64,000 nt of DNA, from positions 26,089,378 through 26,153,377 of the forward strand of contig NC_087071.1 of NCBI RefSeq assembly GCF_963678635.1, in the 5' to 3' direction. The stretch comes from Symsagittifera roscoffensis (Eukaryota > Xenacoelomorpha > Acoela > Convolutidae). The notes beneath the pieces are model-generated. The model was not told the origin of the DNA. It did not search any database and worked only from the letters and a program-made list of their open reading frames with translations. The position numbers and the translations under genes are program-made. Below are positions 40,636 to 52,375 of this stretch, one piece after another. Position 1 is the stretch's first letter. The number at the start of each line of letters is the position of its first letter.

Positions 40636-41171
40636 CTGATGTTGCCTCCTTGTGCCGTCGGCTGGATGCCATGGACCGCCACATCGACATTCAATGGGTT
40701 CCCGGTCACATGGACATTCCCGGGAACGAACTCTCCGACAAATTTGCCAACGAAGCCACAGAACTCGAAGACGACGCCCAACCTACAAGCCTGAAAGCCG
40801 CCAAAGCAGTAATCAAACGAATCCTGAAAGACAAACTGCCCTCGCACGCCAGTACAGCAGCTGTGTACGCCAACCACTCTATCGCCAAGGACGAGAAAAC
40901 GCTGACCAATAGAAGAGACGCTGTCATGTTAGCGAGACTGAGAGCGGAGCACAGCATGCAACGGGCTGCGTATCGCCACCTTATGGACCCAACAACAGAC
41001 CCAAGATGCCCAAAATGCTTCCAAGATAACCAAATCCTGGAACACTGGCTGCTCAAATGTCCAGCAACTCTCAGGACCCGATAATTCATATTTGGCGACA
41101 CCAACACCGAGCTTTCAGTCCATACCGACGATCCGATCAAGGCGATCGAGCTGGCGAAGCGCTGCTTCTGA
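40636..41171 (+). pseudogene. LINE ORF2 C-terminus (RNase H and zinc tail), 5'-truncated
   Basis: The frame reads SPDVASLCRRLDAMDRHIDI, QWVPGHMDIPGNELSDKFAN, the RNase H signature (WVPGH...GNE.aD..A), then RRDAVMLARLRAEHSMQRAA, DPRCPKCFQDNQILEHWLLK and CPATLR, the CCHC-like tail (C-x2-C-x7-H-x4-C) typical of RNase-H-bearing LINE clades such as the I and Jockey-like groups. A TAA at 41082-41084 interrupts, but the same frame continues as FIFGDTNTELSVHTDDPIKA and IELAKRCF to a stop at 41171. RNase H would remove RNA during reverse transcription. It interrupts copy A of the duplication and is absent from B. GC content is far above its surroundings. Confidence 0.8.
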
Positions 41172-41189
41172 GCATGATTCGGCTCCCAC

Positions 41190-41430
41190 ACAGAAGAAGA
41201 AGCAGCAGCAGTGCGTAGAAGACAATTCTTGGATCTCTTGATGGTTGACCAAATTTTCTTTCTTCTTGTTGGGTCATTGATTCGAGAAGATTGTCTCTGA
41301 AGGGGAGGAGCAACGGCACCCGCACCACCTTCATCATTAGTGGCATCATCGTGATCGTTGTGAGTTGAGTCCCTGGTCGCGACGTCTTCCAGACATTTTT
41401 TCGCCAAGCTCATCTGTGGGAAGCTTTTGT
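41190..41430 (-). pseudogene. Exon-like block of unidentified minus-strand locus, copy A
   Basis: On minus, after an acceptor-like TTCCCACAG, ATG starts MSLAKKCLEDVATRDSTHND, then HDDATNDEGGAGAVAPPLQR, DPTRRKKIWSTIKRSKN and LLRTAAA, and then runs into the LINE insertion. It is the counterpart of 47085-47310 in copy B. Function unknown. Confidence 0.35.
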
Positions 41431-41884
41431 CTGAGAACCAACAGACCTTACTCTTCGTTCATTTAAATTCACTGCAATGCCAGTCACCAGTAGTTTCTTA
41501 GCTAGATTTTGTAGCAGATAATGCGCCTTACTGAACAAAAAGATAATGAATACACGTAAGTTAGCGTTATTTTCCTTTGTTTAAAGTTGTAAAGAGTCTA
41601 CCCAGGTTATTAGATAAGTTATAGTAGAAATTTGTTAACAGTTGATTAACTGTGAACAACGTTTACGAAGGTACAACAGATAAGCTACAATAGACAGCTT
41701 TAACCAGCTAAAAAATCACAGAACAAGAAAGAGAAGAAGAAGTGAGAAGTACTTACAGTTTGTCTGGAGCCAGTCTTCACAATCACTCCCCTGAGTCTCC
41801 TAACAGCTCTCGCACTGATTGATGTAACTTGGCGAGATTGAAATAATGATTTGAGGTTGACTGAACTGTGAAACACGCTCGATC

Positions 41885-42310
41885 AAATGATGCTAAAGGA
41901 TGACGCAACAGGAATATTTGCCACAGCCGCAAGAGGGCGGCGCAACGTTACCTGAATTACATTTGTTGTACGTTGAAAGATGTTATATCAAGTGTAACAA
42001 AGTTTCCCTAATCCTGCATTTTCGCATGGCCGCAATATTTGCCACAGCGGCAAAGGCGCCGCAATTTTACTTAATTTACATTTGTACGTTAAATGATGTT
42101 ATATCAACTGTAACAAAATTTCACTAATGCTGCATTTTTGCACGGCCGCAATATTTGCCACAGCGGCAAAGGCGACGCAATTTCATCTGATTTACTTTTT
42201 TTTGAGTGTTAAATCACGTTAAATTACGTGTAACGAAGTGTCATTGATTCTGTGTTTTCCCTCGGCCTCATTTTTTGCCACAGCCGCAGGAAGGCGACGC
42301 AACTTTAACT
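41885..42310 (+). repeat. Minisatellite cluster 1, about 120-125 bp units
   Basis: Units share AATATTTGCCACAG, CGGCAAAGGCGCCGCAA or CCGCAAGAGGGCGGCGCAA, a TTACTT/ATTTAC stretch, ACGTTAAATGATGTTATATC, then GTAACAAAGTTTCACTAAT and TGCATTTTCGCACGG. About three and a half units. Confidence 0.75.
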
Positions 42311-42503
42311 TTTCCTTGAAATAACTTTACAACACGTGAGTTAACGTTAAACAACGTGTACACATGATGAAGGTAAACAGCGTTAACTTATGTGTAACCA
42401 AGTTAGACAAACTAATTTGGCTCAACTTGGTTCTGTAATTTGATTACTTGTTAATTAATCTATCTAACTTAATGTTAAATTAGGTGTACACAGACTGAAG
42501 ACG

Positions 42504-42715
42504 TAGCAGTTTATAGACAACCGCGTATTCTTGCTCATCAGTAAACATACAAGTACTGTATTAACCAATTAGAAGCGAGACAAGGAAGAAAAGAAAAAAT
42601 AATTTTTGTTTGTTCTAACAGTTTGCTTTCTCATCTCGATTCTGATTGGTTCATACAGTATTTCTCTGCTTACTCACGAGTAGGAAAACGCGATTGTCTA
42701 AATACAGACCGTGCT
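42504..42715. mobile_element. Fold-back MITE (copy 2)
   Basis: TAGACAACCGCGTATTC (42514-42530) pairs with GAAAACGCGATTGTCTA (42684-42700). It is a relative of the element at 19611 with diverged right arm and longer middle. Confidence 0.7.
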
Positions 42716-43689
42716 GCAAACAGACTATTGTGGTCAACCTGGTTTCTACCCTTGCTTAACGTTAAATTACCTGTAAATTCAAAAACAATATTTTTTTCGA
42801 CGTTCACTAACCAACCGAAATCAAGGTTAACTATTTCGGAATTTAGTTTAACGTGGCTTAACGTAAGGTTAGGTTAACTTAGGTATATCAGGAGCTGTGT
42901 TATCGTTTCGGTCCGCATAATCGGGAAATCACCACACCTAACTATACCTTATTTAAGGTGAAGCAAGAGTACCTCAGTTGTAGAAAATGCAGAAACCGTC
43001 CACTTGAGGTCTCTTAATTTTAAACATAGTTTAACATAGCTTAACGTTCAGTAGTGTTAAGTTAGGGTAGCAAAACATCATTTCGTTAATAAACAACTGA
43101 ATTATTAAATTAGTTTCAGACTTCAGTCAGTCTAGCAAAACACATACTCATGCATGAATATGAATACATGAAAGATTCTAGAACGTGACAAACGCCTCGT
43201 GAAAAACGCCTCGTGACAAACGCCTCATTTTAAACGCAAACTAGTTGTGACTCAGGAAAATCATCGAAGACGCTTGGCTTAACGTCTAAGCTCCCTTATC
43301 ACACACAGAGATTCTACGCCTTGATTTGTTTTCCAGTTTTCAATTTGTAAATGTTTACAATATGTTTTTCTTATAACCGCACTATCCTTTTTTAACTCAA
43401 TTTACGTTAAATTAGAAGTAAAAACAATAAGTTGGACCCAGCAGGATTGCACGGGATACTCATTATCGTTTCAGTCCGCAAAAACAAATTTTTAACATCA
43501 TTTAACTTCAAATTAGGTGTAACTACGTTAAGAATAACTTTTTTTACCTAATTTGGAATTTGGTTTAAACCCGGTATAGCAATTTAACTCCTTATCAATT
43601 TTGGTTACCGTAGTTAGCTTAAGATTAAATTAGGTGTAGCCAAACTGATCGTTTTACCCTCAATTAGCGTTAAATTAAGTGTAGAAATA

Positions 43690-44038
43690 ATGAATTGAGG
43701 TTGACTGAACTGTGAAACACGCTCGATCAAATGATGCTAAAGGATGACTCAGCAAGAATATTTGCCATGGCCGCAAGAGGGCGGCGCAACTTCACCTGAA
43801 TTACCTTTGTTGTACGTTAAATGATGTTATATCAACTGTAACAAAGTTTCACTAATGCTGCATTTTCGCACGGCCACAATATTTGCCACAGCGGCAAAGG
43901 CGACACAATTTTTATCAGATTTACTTTTTTTGAATGTTAAATCACGTTAAATTAAGTGTAATGAAGTTTCATCAAATCTGTGCTTTCCATCGGCCTCAAT
44001 TTTGCCACAGCCGCAAGAAGGCGACGTAACTTTAACTT
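43690..44038 (+). repeat. Minisatellite cluster 2, at the junction between copies A and B
   Basis: It has the same units and the same leader (TTGAGGTTGACTGAACTGTG, AAACACGCTCGATCAAATGA) as cluster 1 at about 41840. It fills the junction between duplication copies A and B, so it may have mediated the duplication. Confidence 0.7.
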
Positions 44039-45329
44039 ATCGATTAATTTTAAAGAAAGAAAGAATTTTAATAACTTTATTAACTACAAATTTCTGCTAG
44101 AATGAATAACACTTTTATAGGTACAAACTGTAGTCTTTTTTTAAAAACGAGATGTTAAAACGATTTAGGTTTTAGCCACTTTTTGTTGAATAATCTAGCG
44201 CTCCGAAATGCAGATTGACTGTTTTTTTTTTAAATATCAATTATTGACAACAGCATACTTGATGACAAATAATCAGAGTGAAAGTTTGAAGTGATCGATC
44301 ATGGGAGCAAACACCTCAATTTCGGTTTAAAAACCATCCAAAAACCTAAAGAAATAAAAAGATTTTTAGAACAGAACTTATGTATTTATACTAAAATTTT
44401 CTGGTAGAATCTAAAAAATAACCCCAAAAATGTACAAAGGGGTATTTTTAGTTGCACTTGCTATATGTCTGCGCATTTCTTGTCAGCACTATTTTTCTAA
44501 AAGACCGTCATGAGAAATACTTATTTCATTCGTGAAGCATCTTTCTTGGTCATTCAACCTATGTTTATAAGACCGTTTTATACATTAGCGTTTTTCTTGT
44601 ACTATTTTAATAGCTTTTAAAAAACCTGTTGTTTCGGTTGATTTTATGCAAAGTACTGCTCATTGCTTTTCGCCGGCCGCCGATTTGTCTGCCGAATCTG
44701 AATCACGACAACCACCAATTTGAGCAGTACTCTTTTTGTGTATACTTTTGAATGCAGTGTTTCTAAATTAAATGTTGTAAGGTAATAAATTAAAAGCTGA
44801 TAGAAGAAAAAAACTAAACTTAGAACGCTTTAAAAAACTACGCAAAATGCCAGTTACTGAGTTATATCAATATTCCGATGATTGTCGTAAAGTTTTTGAT
44901 ACTCAATTTTTCTTGCGAATTGGTGGTTCCACTGCTTATTCTTTTTCTGGGAGATAAATGTTGGCTCGCCTACCGGCAACGAGTACGGGTCGTCCTGATC
45001 TTGAAACCGCTAATTGTGCGAGACACTTCAGCTTTCGATGCAAATTCGAATGTACCCTAAAAATAAATGTAGTTTGGTTAACAAGCATAATTAAAATTTT
45101 TGAGTAAAACGAGCGCCACTTGACCATTTGTTTAACGTTGCCCAATGTCAATTAAGGTTAAAAGTGTTATAAAAAACATGGTAGAAAAATAAAAAAAAAC
45201 TATGGTGAGACTGTTGAGAGATCAAAAGGTGCATATAAAATTTCCAGCAGGATACGGAAGCATAGAAATCACGATTGCGAAATGAAAATGCAAAAGAAAT
45301 TGCGAAATGAGTATGAGTTTTGAGAAGCA

Positions 45330-47310
45330 TTTCAGAGGCATTTGAGCTCTTTGATTTTCTGGCATTTCTTCATCATCAGCACCAGAATCAGGCACCACTG
45401 ATGCATCTTGGCGGCTCTCACTGGGGCGGTTCCCAGGCGAAGTAGAGGATGATGAACCACCTCTACGGGAATTTTTTGGAGTTCTCAAAACCCTTCGGGG
45501 ATATGGCTCTGAGAATGCGTGGTTGAGGATGCAACGAACAACACGGCTCAACTCTGCTGTAACATAACCACGCCTGATAAACATTCTTGACTGTTGCACT
45601 GGTATCTTGGTTCGAGAAAGCGTCGTACAATTTAAAATACAAACACATTGATTAACACAAAAACACATAACTTAACGTTAACTTCCATTGAAAAGGCGAT
45701 TTTTGCACCAGACAACAATGTTTACTTTTTTTCGTGAAAATCGCGCTCTGGCCTGTTTGACCCTGTTTTGCAGATCTTCGTTGGCTGCGTTGGTGGTATT
45801 ATCATAATGACACTGCGGCTCTTGAACCAGGATGAATAGAAAACCATCATCTGCGAAAAAGAGTTTCACTTTTTCCCTTCTGTTGAGTATTACATTGCTA
45901 TCTGGTCATTCATTATTCTCGTCATGAAAGAATCAGTCTACCTCAATTACAGTCTTCCCCGCTGCAGCATATCTGGAACACAATATTTTCACAACAAACA
46001 ACAGGCATCGTTTGGTAGGGGAATTTCAAACAAAAGTTTCTGGAAAAATTTCTACTGGTTTACATCAATTAAAATTAAGAAAGGTGTAAAATAAACTTAC
46101 GGGTGAAAAAAAAGGCAACATCTCTATGAATTTGAGCCATTGACACCTTGTGAAGCACTTGGTACATTCATGCAGATTAGATGTTTCGAGTGCAACCGCA
46201 TCCTTTCTCAGAAACGTTTGGAGAATCGTCTCTACAGAATTAAATTGTGTTTGCATGTTCATGTTTGTATTGACTACAATATCCACTTTGCGCTAAAACT
46301 TAACTTGACGAATAAAAGCGGTAAAAGAGGCATATTGTGACTTCCACAGTTCCACTCACAAACACATGACTGAACAATAACTTCCGTTTAAATAGGTTGA
46401 AATAACTGAGAGAACCAGGACTAAGAAAACTACTAGAACATGACTACCTCCACGATGTGTGAGCCGATCAGAGTCACCGAGCCAAAGAGGAGTCCACTGC
46501 ACCTGGACTGAACTCGCACTGCAAGTTCTATTATCGGCCAGGATCATGAAATCTTCGACCTGTTTGGCCTTCTACTTTACGGGATTCGACTCACATAAGT
46601 AGAACAGCCACAAAAAAACGAACGCTCTATCTGAAAACCTTACTTAACGTTAAACAAGGATTAACAACGGTAAAACAAAAAATTTCCTGAGGTTAACTCA
46701 CTTGGCTACTAGTCAGAGAAACGGTGCCAGCATTGCTTTCGTCAGCAGCAGCTACTTTTTTCAAGGAGTAAGAGCAGTTGTTGACTTCTGACTTCTCGAA
46801 CAGAAACTAAGCTAAAAACCCAAGAAAAAAGGAAAAGTACTAACCAAGAACTACCACAGTTCGAGATGAGTGCCTTTATGAGGCGAACCAGATTTCGATG
46901 AAACCTCCTCATCAGTGGAAGAAGTTCCGGACAGGTCGGAGACCTGGCAGAACCTCGCAGTTGGGAAATTTTTGGCACAACTAACGTGAGACTAGCCATC
47001 CTATCTCCAGATCCATACTGAACTACGATGCTGGCGAGAAAAACCTTTATGAGCTCCCTTCGGCTTAACCACAAACAACAACATCAACCAGCAGCAGCAG
47101 TGCGTAGAAGACGATTCTTGGACCTCTTGATGGTTGAACAAATTTTCTTTCTTCTTGTTGGGTCATTGATTTGAAAAAATTGTCTCTGAAGGGGAGGAGC
47201 AACGGCACCCGCACCACCTTCATCATTAGGAGCATCATCGTGATCGTTGTGAGTTGAGTCCCTTGTCACGACGTCTTACAGACATTTTTTCGCCAAGCTC
47301 ATCTGTGGGA
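45330..47310 (-). pseudogene. Unidentified multi-exon-like minus-strand locus, copy B
   Basis: Several minus-strand blocks look like exons. Block 1 (47310-47085) is MSLAKKCL with a GTAAG where copy A has GGAAG, then APPLQRQFFQINDPTRRKK. Block 2 (47074-46840) is SIVVQYGSGDRMASLTLVVP, LPLMRRFHRNLVRLIKALIS, in frame with block 1 apart from a TGA. Block 3 (about 46282-46099) is FNSVETILQTFLRKDAVALE, LHECTKCFTRCQWLKFIEML, ending at a perfect GTAAGT donor and starting after ATTGTAG. Block 4 (about 45869-45690) is ADDGFLFILVQEPQCHYDNT, DLQNRVKQARARFSRKKVNI. Block 5 (about 45602-45330) is SRMFIRRGYVTAELSRVVRC and a Ser/Arg-rich tail. No family recognised. A transposon gene is a reasonable guess, but stops suggest decay. 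Confidence 0.3.
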
Positions 47311-47819
47311 AGTTTTTGTCTGAGAACCACAGACCTTACTCTTCGTTCATTTAAATTCACTGCAATGCCAGTCACCAATAGTTTCTTAGCTAGATTTTGT
47401 AGCAGATAATGCGCCTTCTGAACAAAAAGAAAATGAATACACCTAAGTTAGCGTTATTTTCCTTTGTTTAAAGTTGTAAAGAGTCTACCCAGGTTATTAG
47501 ATAAGCTATAGTAGAAATTTGTTAACAGTTGATTAACTGTGAACAACGTTTACGAAGGTACAACAGATAAGCTACAATAGACAGCTTTAACCAGCTAAAA
47601 AATCACAGAACAAGAAAGAGAAGAACAAGTGAGAAGTACTTACAGTTTGTCTGGAGCCAGGTCTTCACAATCACTCCCCTGAGTTTTGTTGACGCTGTCA
47701 AACTGAACGGATTTTTTGGATGTGTTCCTGAGACGGTTGACGCTAAGGTGACTGACGCTGAGATACTGTCCCTAACAGCTCTGGCACTGATTGATGTAAC
47801 TTGGCGAGATTAAAATAAT

Positions 47820-48262
47820 GATTTGAGGTTGACTGAACTGTGAAACACGCTCGATCAAATGTTGCTAAAGGATGACGCAACAGGAATATTTGCCACGGCC
47901 GCAAGAGGGCGGCGCAACTTTACCTGAGTTACATTTTTTGTACTTTAAATGATGTTATATCAAGTGTAACAAAGTTTCCCTAATCCTGCATTTTCGCATT
48001 GCCGCAATATTTGCCACAGCGGCAAAGGCGCCGCAATTTTACTTAATTTACATTTGTACGTTAAATGATGTTATATCAACTGTAACAAAGTTTCACTCTT
48101 GCTGCATTTTCGCACGGCCGCAATATTTGCCACAGCTGATTTACTTTTTTTTTAATGTTAAATCACGTTAAATTACGTGTAATGAAGTTTCATTAATTCT
48201 GTGTTTTCCCTCGGCCTCAATTTTTGCAACAGCCGCAAGAAGGTGACGCAACTTTAACTTTT
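47820..48262 (+). repeat. Minisatellite cluster 3 (copy B counterpart of cluster 1)
   Basis: Same leader and units as cluster 1. The third unit lacks about 30 bases (CACAGCTGATTTAC join near 48133). Confidence 0.7.
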
Positions 48263-48453
48263 CCTTGAAATAACTTTTACAACACGTGAGTTAACGTTAA
48301 ACAACGTGTACACATGAAGAAGGTAAACAGCGTTAACTTATGTTTAGCCAAGTTAGACTAACTACTTTGCCTTAACTTGGTTCTGTAATTTGATCACTTG
48401 GTAATTAATCTAACTAACTTAACGTTAAATTAGGTGTACACAGACTGAATACG

Positions 48454-48667
48454 TAGCAGTTTATAGACAACCGCGTTTTCCTGCTCGTCAGTAAACAGAC
48501 AAGTACTGTATTAACCAATCAGAAGCGAGACAAGGAAGAAAAGGAAAAATAGTTTTTGTTTGTCTTAACAGTTTGCTTTCTCATCTCGATTCTGATTGGT
48601 TCATACAGTATTTCTCTGCTTACTCACGAGTAGGAAAACGCGATTGTCTAACTAAAGACCGCGCTGC
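48454..48667. mobile_element. Fold-back MITE (copy 3)
   Basis: TAGACAACCGCGTTTTC (48464-48480) pairs with GAAAACGCGATTGTCTA (48634-48650). It is the copy-B counterpart of the element at 42504, duplicated with the segment. Confidence 0.7.
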
Positions 48668-51600
48668 AAACAGACTATTGTGGTCAACCTTGTTTCTACC
48701 CTTGCTTAACGTTAATTTACCTGTAAATTCATTAACACTATTTTTTTCTACGTTCACTAAATAACCAAAATCAACGTTAACCATTTCGGAGTTTTGTTTA
48801 ACGTGGCTTAACGTAAGGTTAGGTTAACTTAGGTATACCAGGAGCTGTGTTATCGTTTCGGTCCGCATAATCGGGAAATCACCACACCTATTTATACCTT
48901 ATTTAAGGTTAAGCAAGGGTAACTCAGGTGTAGAAAATACAGAAACCGCCCACTAGAGGTCTCTTAATTTTAAACCTAATTTAACATAGCTTAACGTTCG
49001 GTAGTGTTAAGTTAGGGTAGCAAAACATCATTTCGTTAATAAACAACTGAATGTTAAAATGAATTTTAGACTTCAGTCAGTCTAGCAAAACACATACTCA
49101 TGCATGAATATGAATACATGAAAGATTCTAGAACGTGACAAACGCCTCGTGACAAACGCCTCGTTACAAACGCAAACTAGCCGTGAATCAGGAAAATAAT
49201 CGAAGACGCTCGGTTTAACGTCTAAGCTCCCTTATCAACCATAGAGATTCTACGCCTTGATTTGTTTTCCATTTTCAATTTGTTGTTTCCTGTTTTCAAT
49301 TTGTAAATGTTTACAATATGTTTTTCTTATAACCGCACTATCCCTTTTTTAACATCAATTCACGTTAAATTAGAAGTAAATACAATAAGTTGGACACAGC
49401 AGGATTGCACGGGATACTCAATATCGTTTCGGTCCGCAAAAACAATTTTTTAACATCATTTAACGTTAAATTAGGTGTAACTACGTTAGGAATCACTTCT
49501 TTACCTAATTTGGGTTAAACTCGGTATAGCAATTTAACTCCTTATCAATTTTGGTTACCGTAGTTAGTTTAACGTTAAGTTAGGTATAAATCCGGTAAAT
49601 AAAACAATGTTATTGATCCACTACTTGACTTTGCTTAACATAAAATTAGGTGTAGCCAAACTGATCGTTTTACCCTCAATTACTGTTAGATTAAGTGGAA
49701 CCACATTAAGTATCAACAATTTTTGAAACGACTGTTTAATCTAACCTAACGTTAAATCAGGTGTAGCTAACTGACTCGGTTCAACTTTGTTTTCCGTAGT
49801 TAAATTAACATTGCTTAACGTTATATAAGTTGTAAGTACAGTAACTTAAACAAATTTCTGGGGTAACTACTTAAATAAACCTTTAAAGTTTAGTTTAAAT
49901 GCAGGCAGACCATTAGGCTCAACTCAGTTCTTGTTTTTGGTTGAACAATATAAAACGTTAAATTACGTTTAGATACAATGAAACTGATTAAATTGTCTTA
50001 ACGCTCAATTAAGTGTAGCCAGACTACTTACGTCAACTTGATTTTGTTCAGATCTTTATATCACACCACGCAGAAAAACCAGACTAATTTGTTTTTTCTT
50101 AAGACTATCGCCAGAACATTCTGAGCATTTTGCACAGTAGTCAACATTCATTCTTATAAACCGGATTTTTTCATTTTGTTTTTGCTTCTTTTCTGACTAC
50201 TCTCATTCTAAAGATTTTTCGATGTCATCAAATAATTCAAAAAATAGGGAAAAAACGATTGAAGGTTAAATTTTGAAAAATTTGAATAATTTTGCTTTGT
50301 TTCTCTCCCTAAATTTCAAAGTTTTTTAATATGAATTTTTGTTCACATTGTTCAATGGTTTGTTCACTTGCAAGAGCAAATGACTAGTAATCAGGAACTT
50401 GACTTTTTACCGCAAACAAATTTTCTTCCGCATTTCTGCTTCTGCTGATTAAAATAAAAAGGAAACTACTTTCTAGTTCATTCGAGGTAGTTTTCATTTT
50501 GTTTTTCAATTTAAACTATTGAAATATGTTAATTTTTTTTTTCTGATTTGTAGGTTTTGTCTTAATTTATTTCGGCTGGTTTTTTTGTTTTTTTTAATAA
50601 TTTTTTTTTTATCTGGTACCTTTTTTATATATTTTCCGTCAAACGCTTTTTTCTTTTTCGAATAAGTCTTGGTTAATAAAAACAAGTATTATGAAAATGT
50701 ATGGGATTTTTTTGAAAGCATTTGGAAATTTTTTTGTTCAATTTTCTCAAATTTTTAATTTTTCTCCAAAACGCCAAAAAAAATTTTGCTTTAAAACCGC
50801 CGATTCCCTAGTCTGTTTGAATAATCTGCCAGTCTTTTTCGTCGACCTTATCCCACTTTCTACAGTCTTCGAAATGTTAGAATAAATTTTGACCCATTAT
50901 TTTAGAATTTTAAGTTTCCTTCCTAAGTAACCACCCAAACTTAAGGTTTTTCGTTCAATCGAAAGCACTGTTTGTGGTAAATTCTCAAATTTTTGTCTTT
51001 AACTTAATGGTCCTCAGAAGTCAATTTTTTGATTTTTTGGCAGTTCTTATTGCTGTCGGCTGACTTTCAGTAAATTTTTTCCGAGAAATTTTTTTCCATC
51101 TGTCCTTCAATCGGAAGAACAGGTTTAAGAAAAACTTTTGTGCTTATGCGCCTTGCCCATTTTTCACACTTAAATTTTTTTTTGATTTTTTGATCAGAAG
51201 TTAAAACTTTTTTTGAGTTTCATAAAAACTAATTTTGCAATCCTCAACTTCTGAATTTGTTTTCAAAATGGGATCTAGAAAGCTCCCGGGCAATTTTGAT
51301 TACACCTCCCCCCGTCAAAAAAAAAACAGAAAAAAAAGTTTTGGGGAAGCCATTGATCGTTTTGTGGAAGCTTGACTTCGAAAACTAACATGCCATTTCT
51401 CAGATAAATGATTCAATTGAAAGTAAAGGTTGGGGGCTTCTTCTCTTCATATGCCCTATTTCTGCAGAAAAATGAATATAACGGTCGGAAATTCAATTTG
51501 TTTATTTTTGTTCCCTTTTTTAGAAACAAGCTTCTTAGAAAAGACCCTACCAAAAATGACATCAAAGATTTATTTGAATGAAGTGGTTCAGAAAGACTTT

Positions 51601-52234
51601 TAGCAAATGCGTCGTCTCCTTTATTTGTGTAAAAAAAGATGTTTTTTTTTTCACACTCGGAAAAATTCGTCTTTTTGTGAATTCTTACAAAACTTTTCAC
51701 TTCTCCAAAACTAAACTAACAGTTCAATCGGAATGACATGTCATGGCATTTTTTTCGACATAATGCATTTCATAGCAACTTCAATTAGATGACCAGGTTG
51801 CTGGAAAAGTCCACGATTGTGCCTATTTTCATTTTGAGTTCATTTGTAAGAACGTGTAATAGGCATCTCCCGTACACTTGCGACAGATCACATGTTTTTG
51901 TAGAGAAACAATCAAGGTTTTTTAAATACCAGATTTTATCCCGCATCAGTAAACATGTTAAAAAAAGTATCAATCAATTACTTCCAGTTTTAGTGGGACC
52001 CCTGGTTTTATTGATATAAAGTATGTTCTATGGTTCAATTTACGAAATCTGGATTTGAATAAATTCATTGAATTTTTCTACTAAGTGAAATCAGCGGATG
52101 TTTTATTGACCTATTTCACTGATGCTTCGTAGTTTAAGGGGCAAATTGAGAATGCCTGTTGCAGTTTTCAGAAGAAATGTTTTTAATTGTTTGAATTTTA
52201 TTTTTTTAGCTTGAAACCTTATTTGATAGATAAA

Positions 52235-52375
52235 TAATTACTCATAGATAACTAATTTTGCGCAACATTCCATTGTGCGAAATTACTTTCAAGTGCTTCT
52301 GTTAAACCAAATATCGATTTTCTCACTGGTTATGTTCATCTACATGGAATTCTAAGTTGGCATGCGAACTAATCT
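52235..52375 (+). repeat. Dispersed repeat, copy 1 (pair with 53646-53770)
   Basis: ACTCATAGATAACTAATTTTGCGCAA, a short hairpin (TTGCGCAA...TTGTGCGAA), TTTCAAGTGCTTCTG and AATATCGATTTTCTCACTGG are shared in order with 53646-53770; roughly 85-90% identical by eye. Confidence 0.8.

Larger units (their letters stand above)
38575..43685 (+). repeat. Segmental duplication, copy A
   Basis: Matches copy B (44040-49690) in order. Landmarks are CTTTATTAACTAC with TTTCTGCTAGAAT (38610/44078), GGTGGTTCCACTGCTTATTC (39491/44922), CTGGAACA with ATATTTTCACAACAAACAAC (39990/45971), GACTACCTCCACGATGTGTG (40327/46443), and GTTAACTCACTTGGCTACTA (40574/46691). It lacks about 510 bases present in B at 45357-45866, about 67 bases at 46500-46567 and about 85 bases at 47680-47765, and has its own LINE insertion. 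Confidence 0.85.
44040..49690 (+). repeat. Segmental duplication, copy B
   Basis: This is the partner of copy A, in direct orientation and about 90% or more identical by eye in aligned parts. It is the longer copy and holds exon-like minus-strand blocks that A lacks (45330-45870). At the site of A's LINE fragment it has a different block (46752-47090). Confidence 0.85.
42300..50040 (+). repeat. Diffuse array of a degenerate TTAACGTTAA-based motif
   Basis: A phrase like CTTAACGTTAAATTAGGTGT recurs many times with variation: examples at about 42320, 42470, 42757, 43395, 43505, 43630, 43668, 48292, 48418, 48704, 49456, 49571, 49640, 49745, 49815 and 49955. After the B copy the spacing tightens to about 55-110 bases (49450-50030), often followed by AGCCAAACTGA. 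Single matches also occur at 40461, 40524 and 46647. It fills most of the otherwise gene-free part of both duplicates. Confidence 0.6.

Noticed and set aside
40706-41413. 235-codon minus-strand frame as one gene
   Set aside because: Its 3' two thirds are antisense to the LINE RNase H fragment; only the first part (41413 to about 41190) has a counterpart in duplication copy B.
41885-42310. CRISPR-like array
   Set aside because: Units are about 120 bases, degenerate and without uniform spacers, in a eukaryotic intergenic region; a minisatellite explains them.
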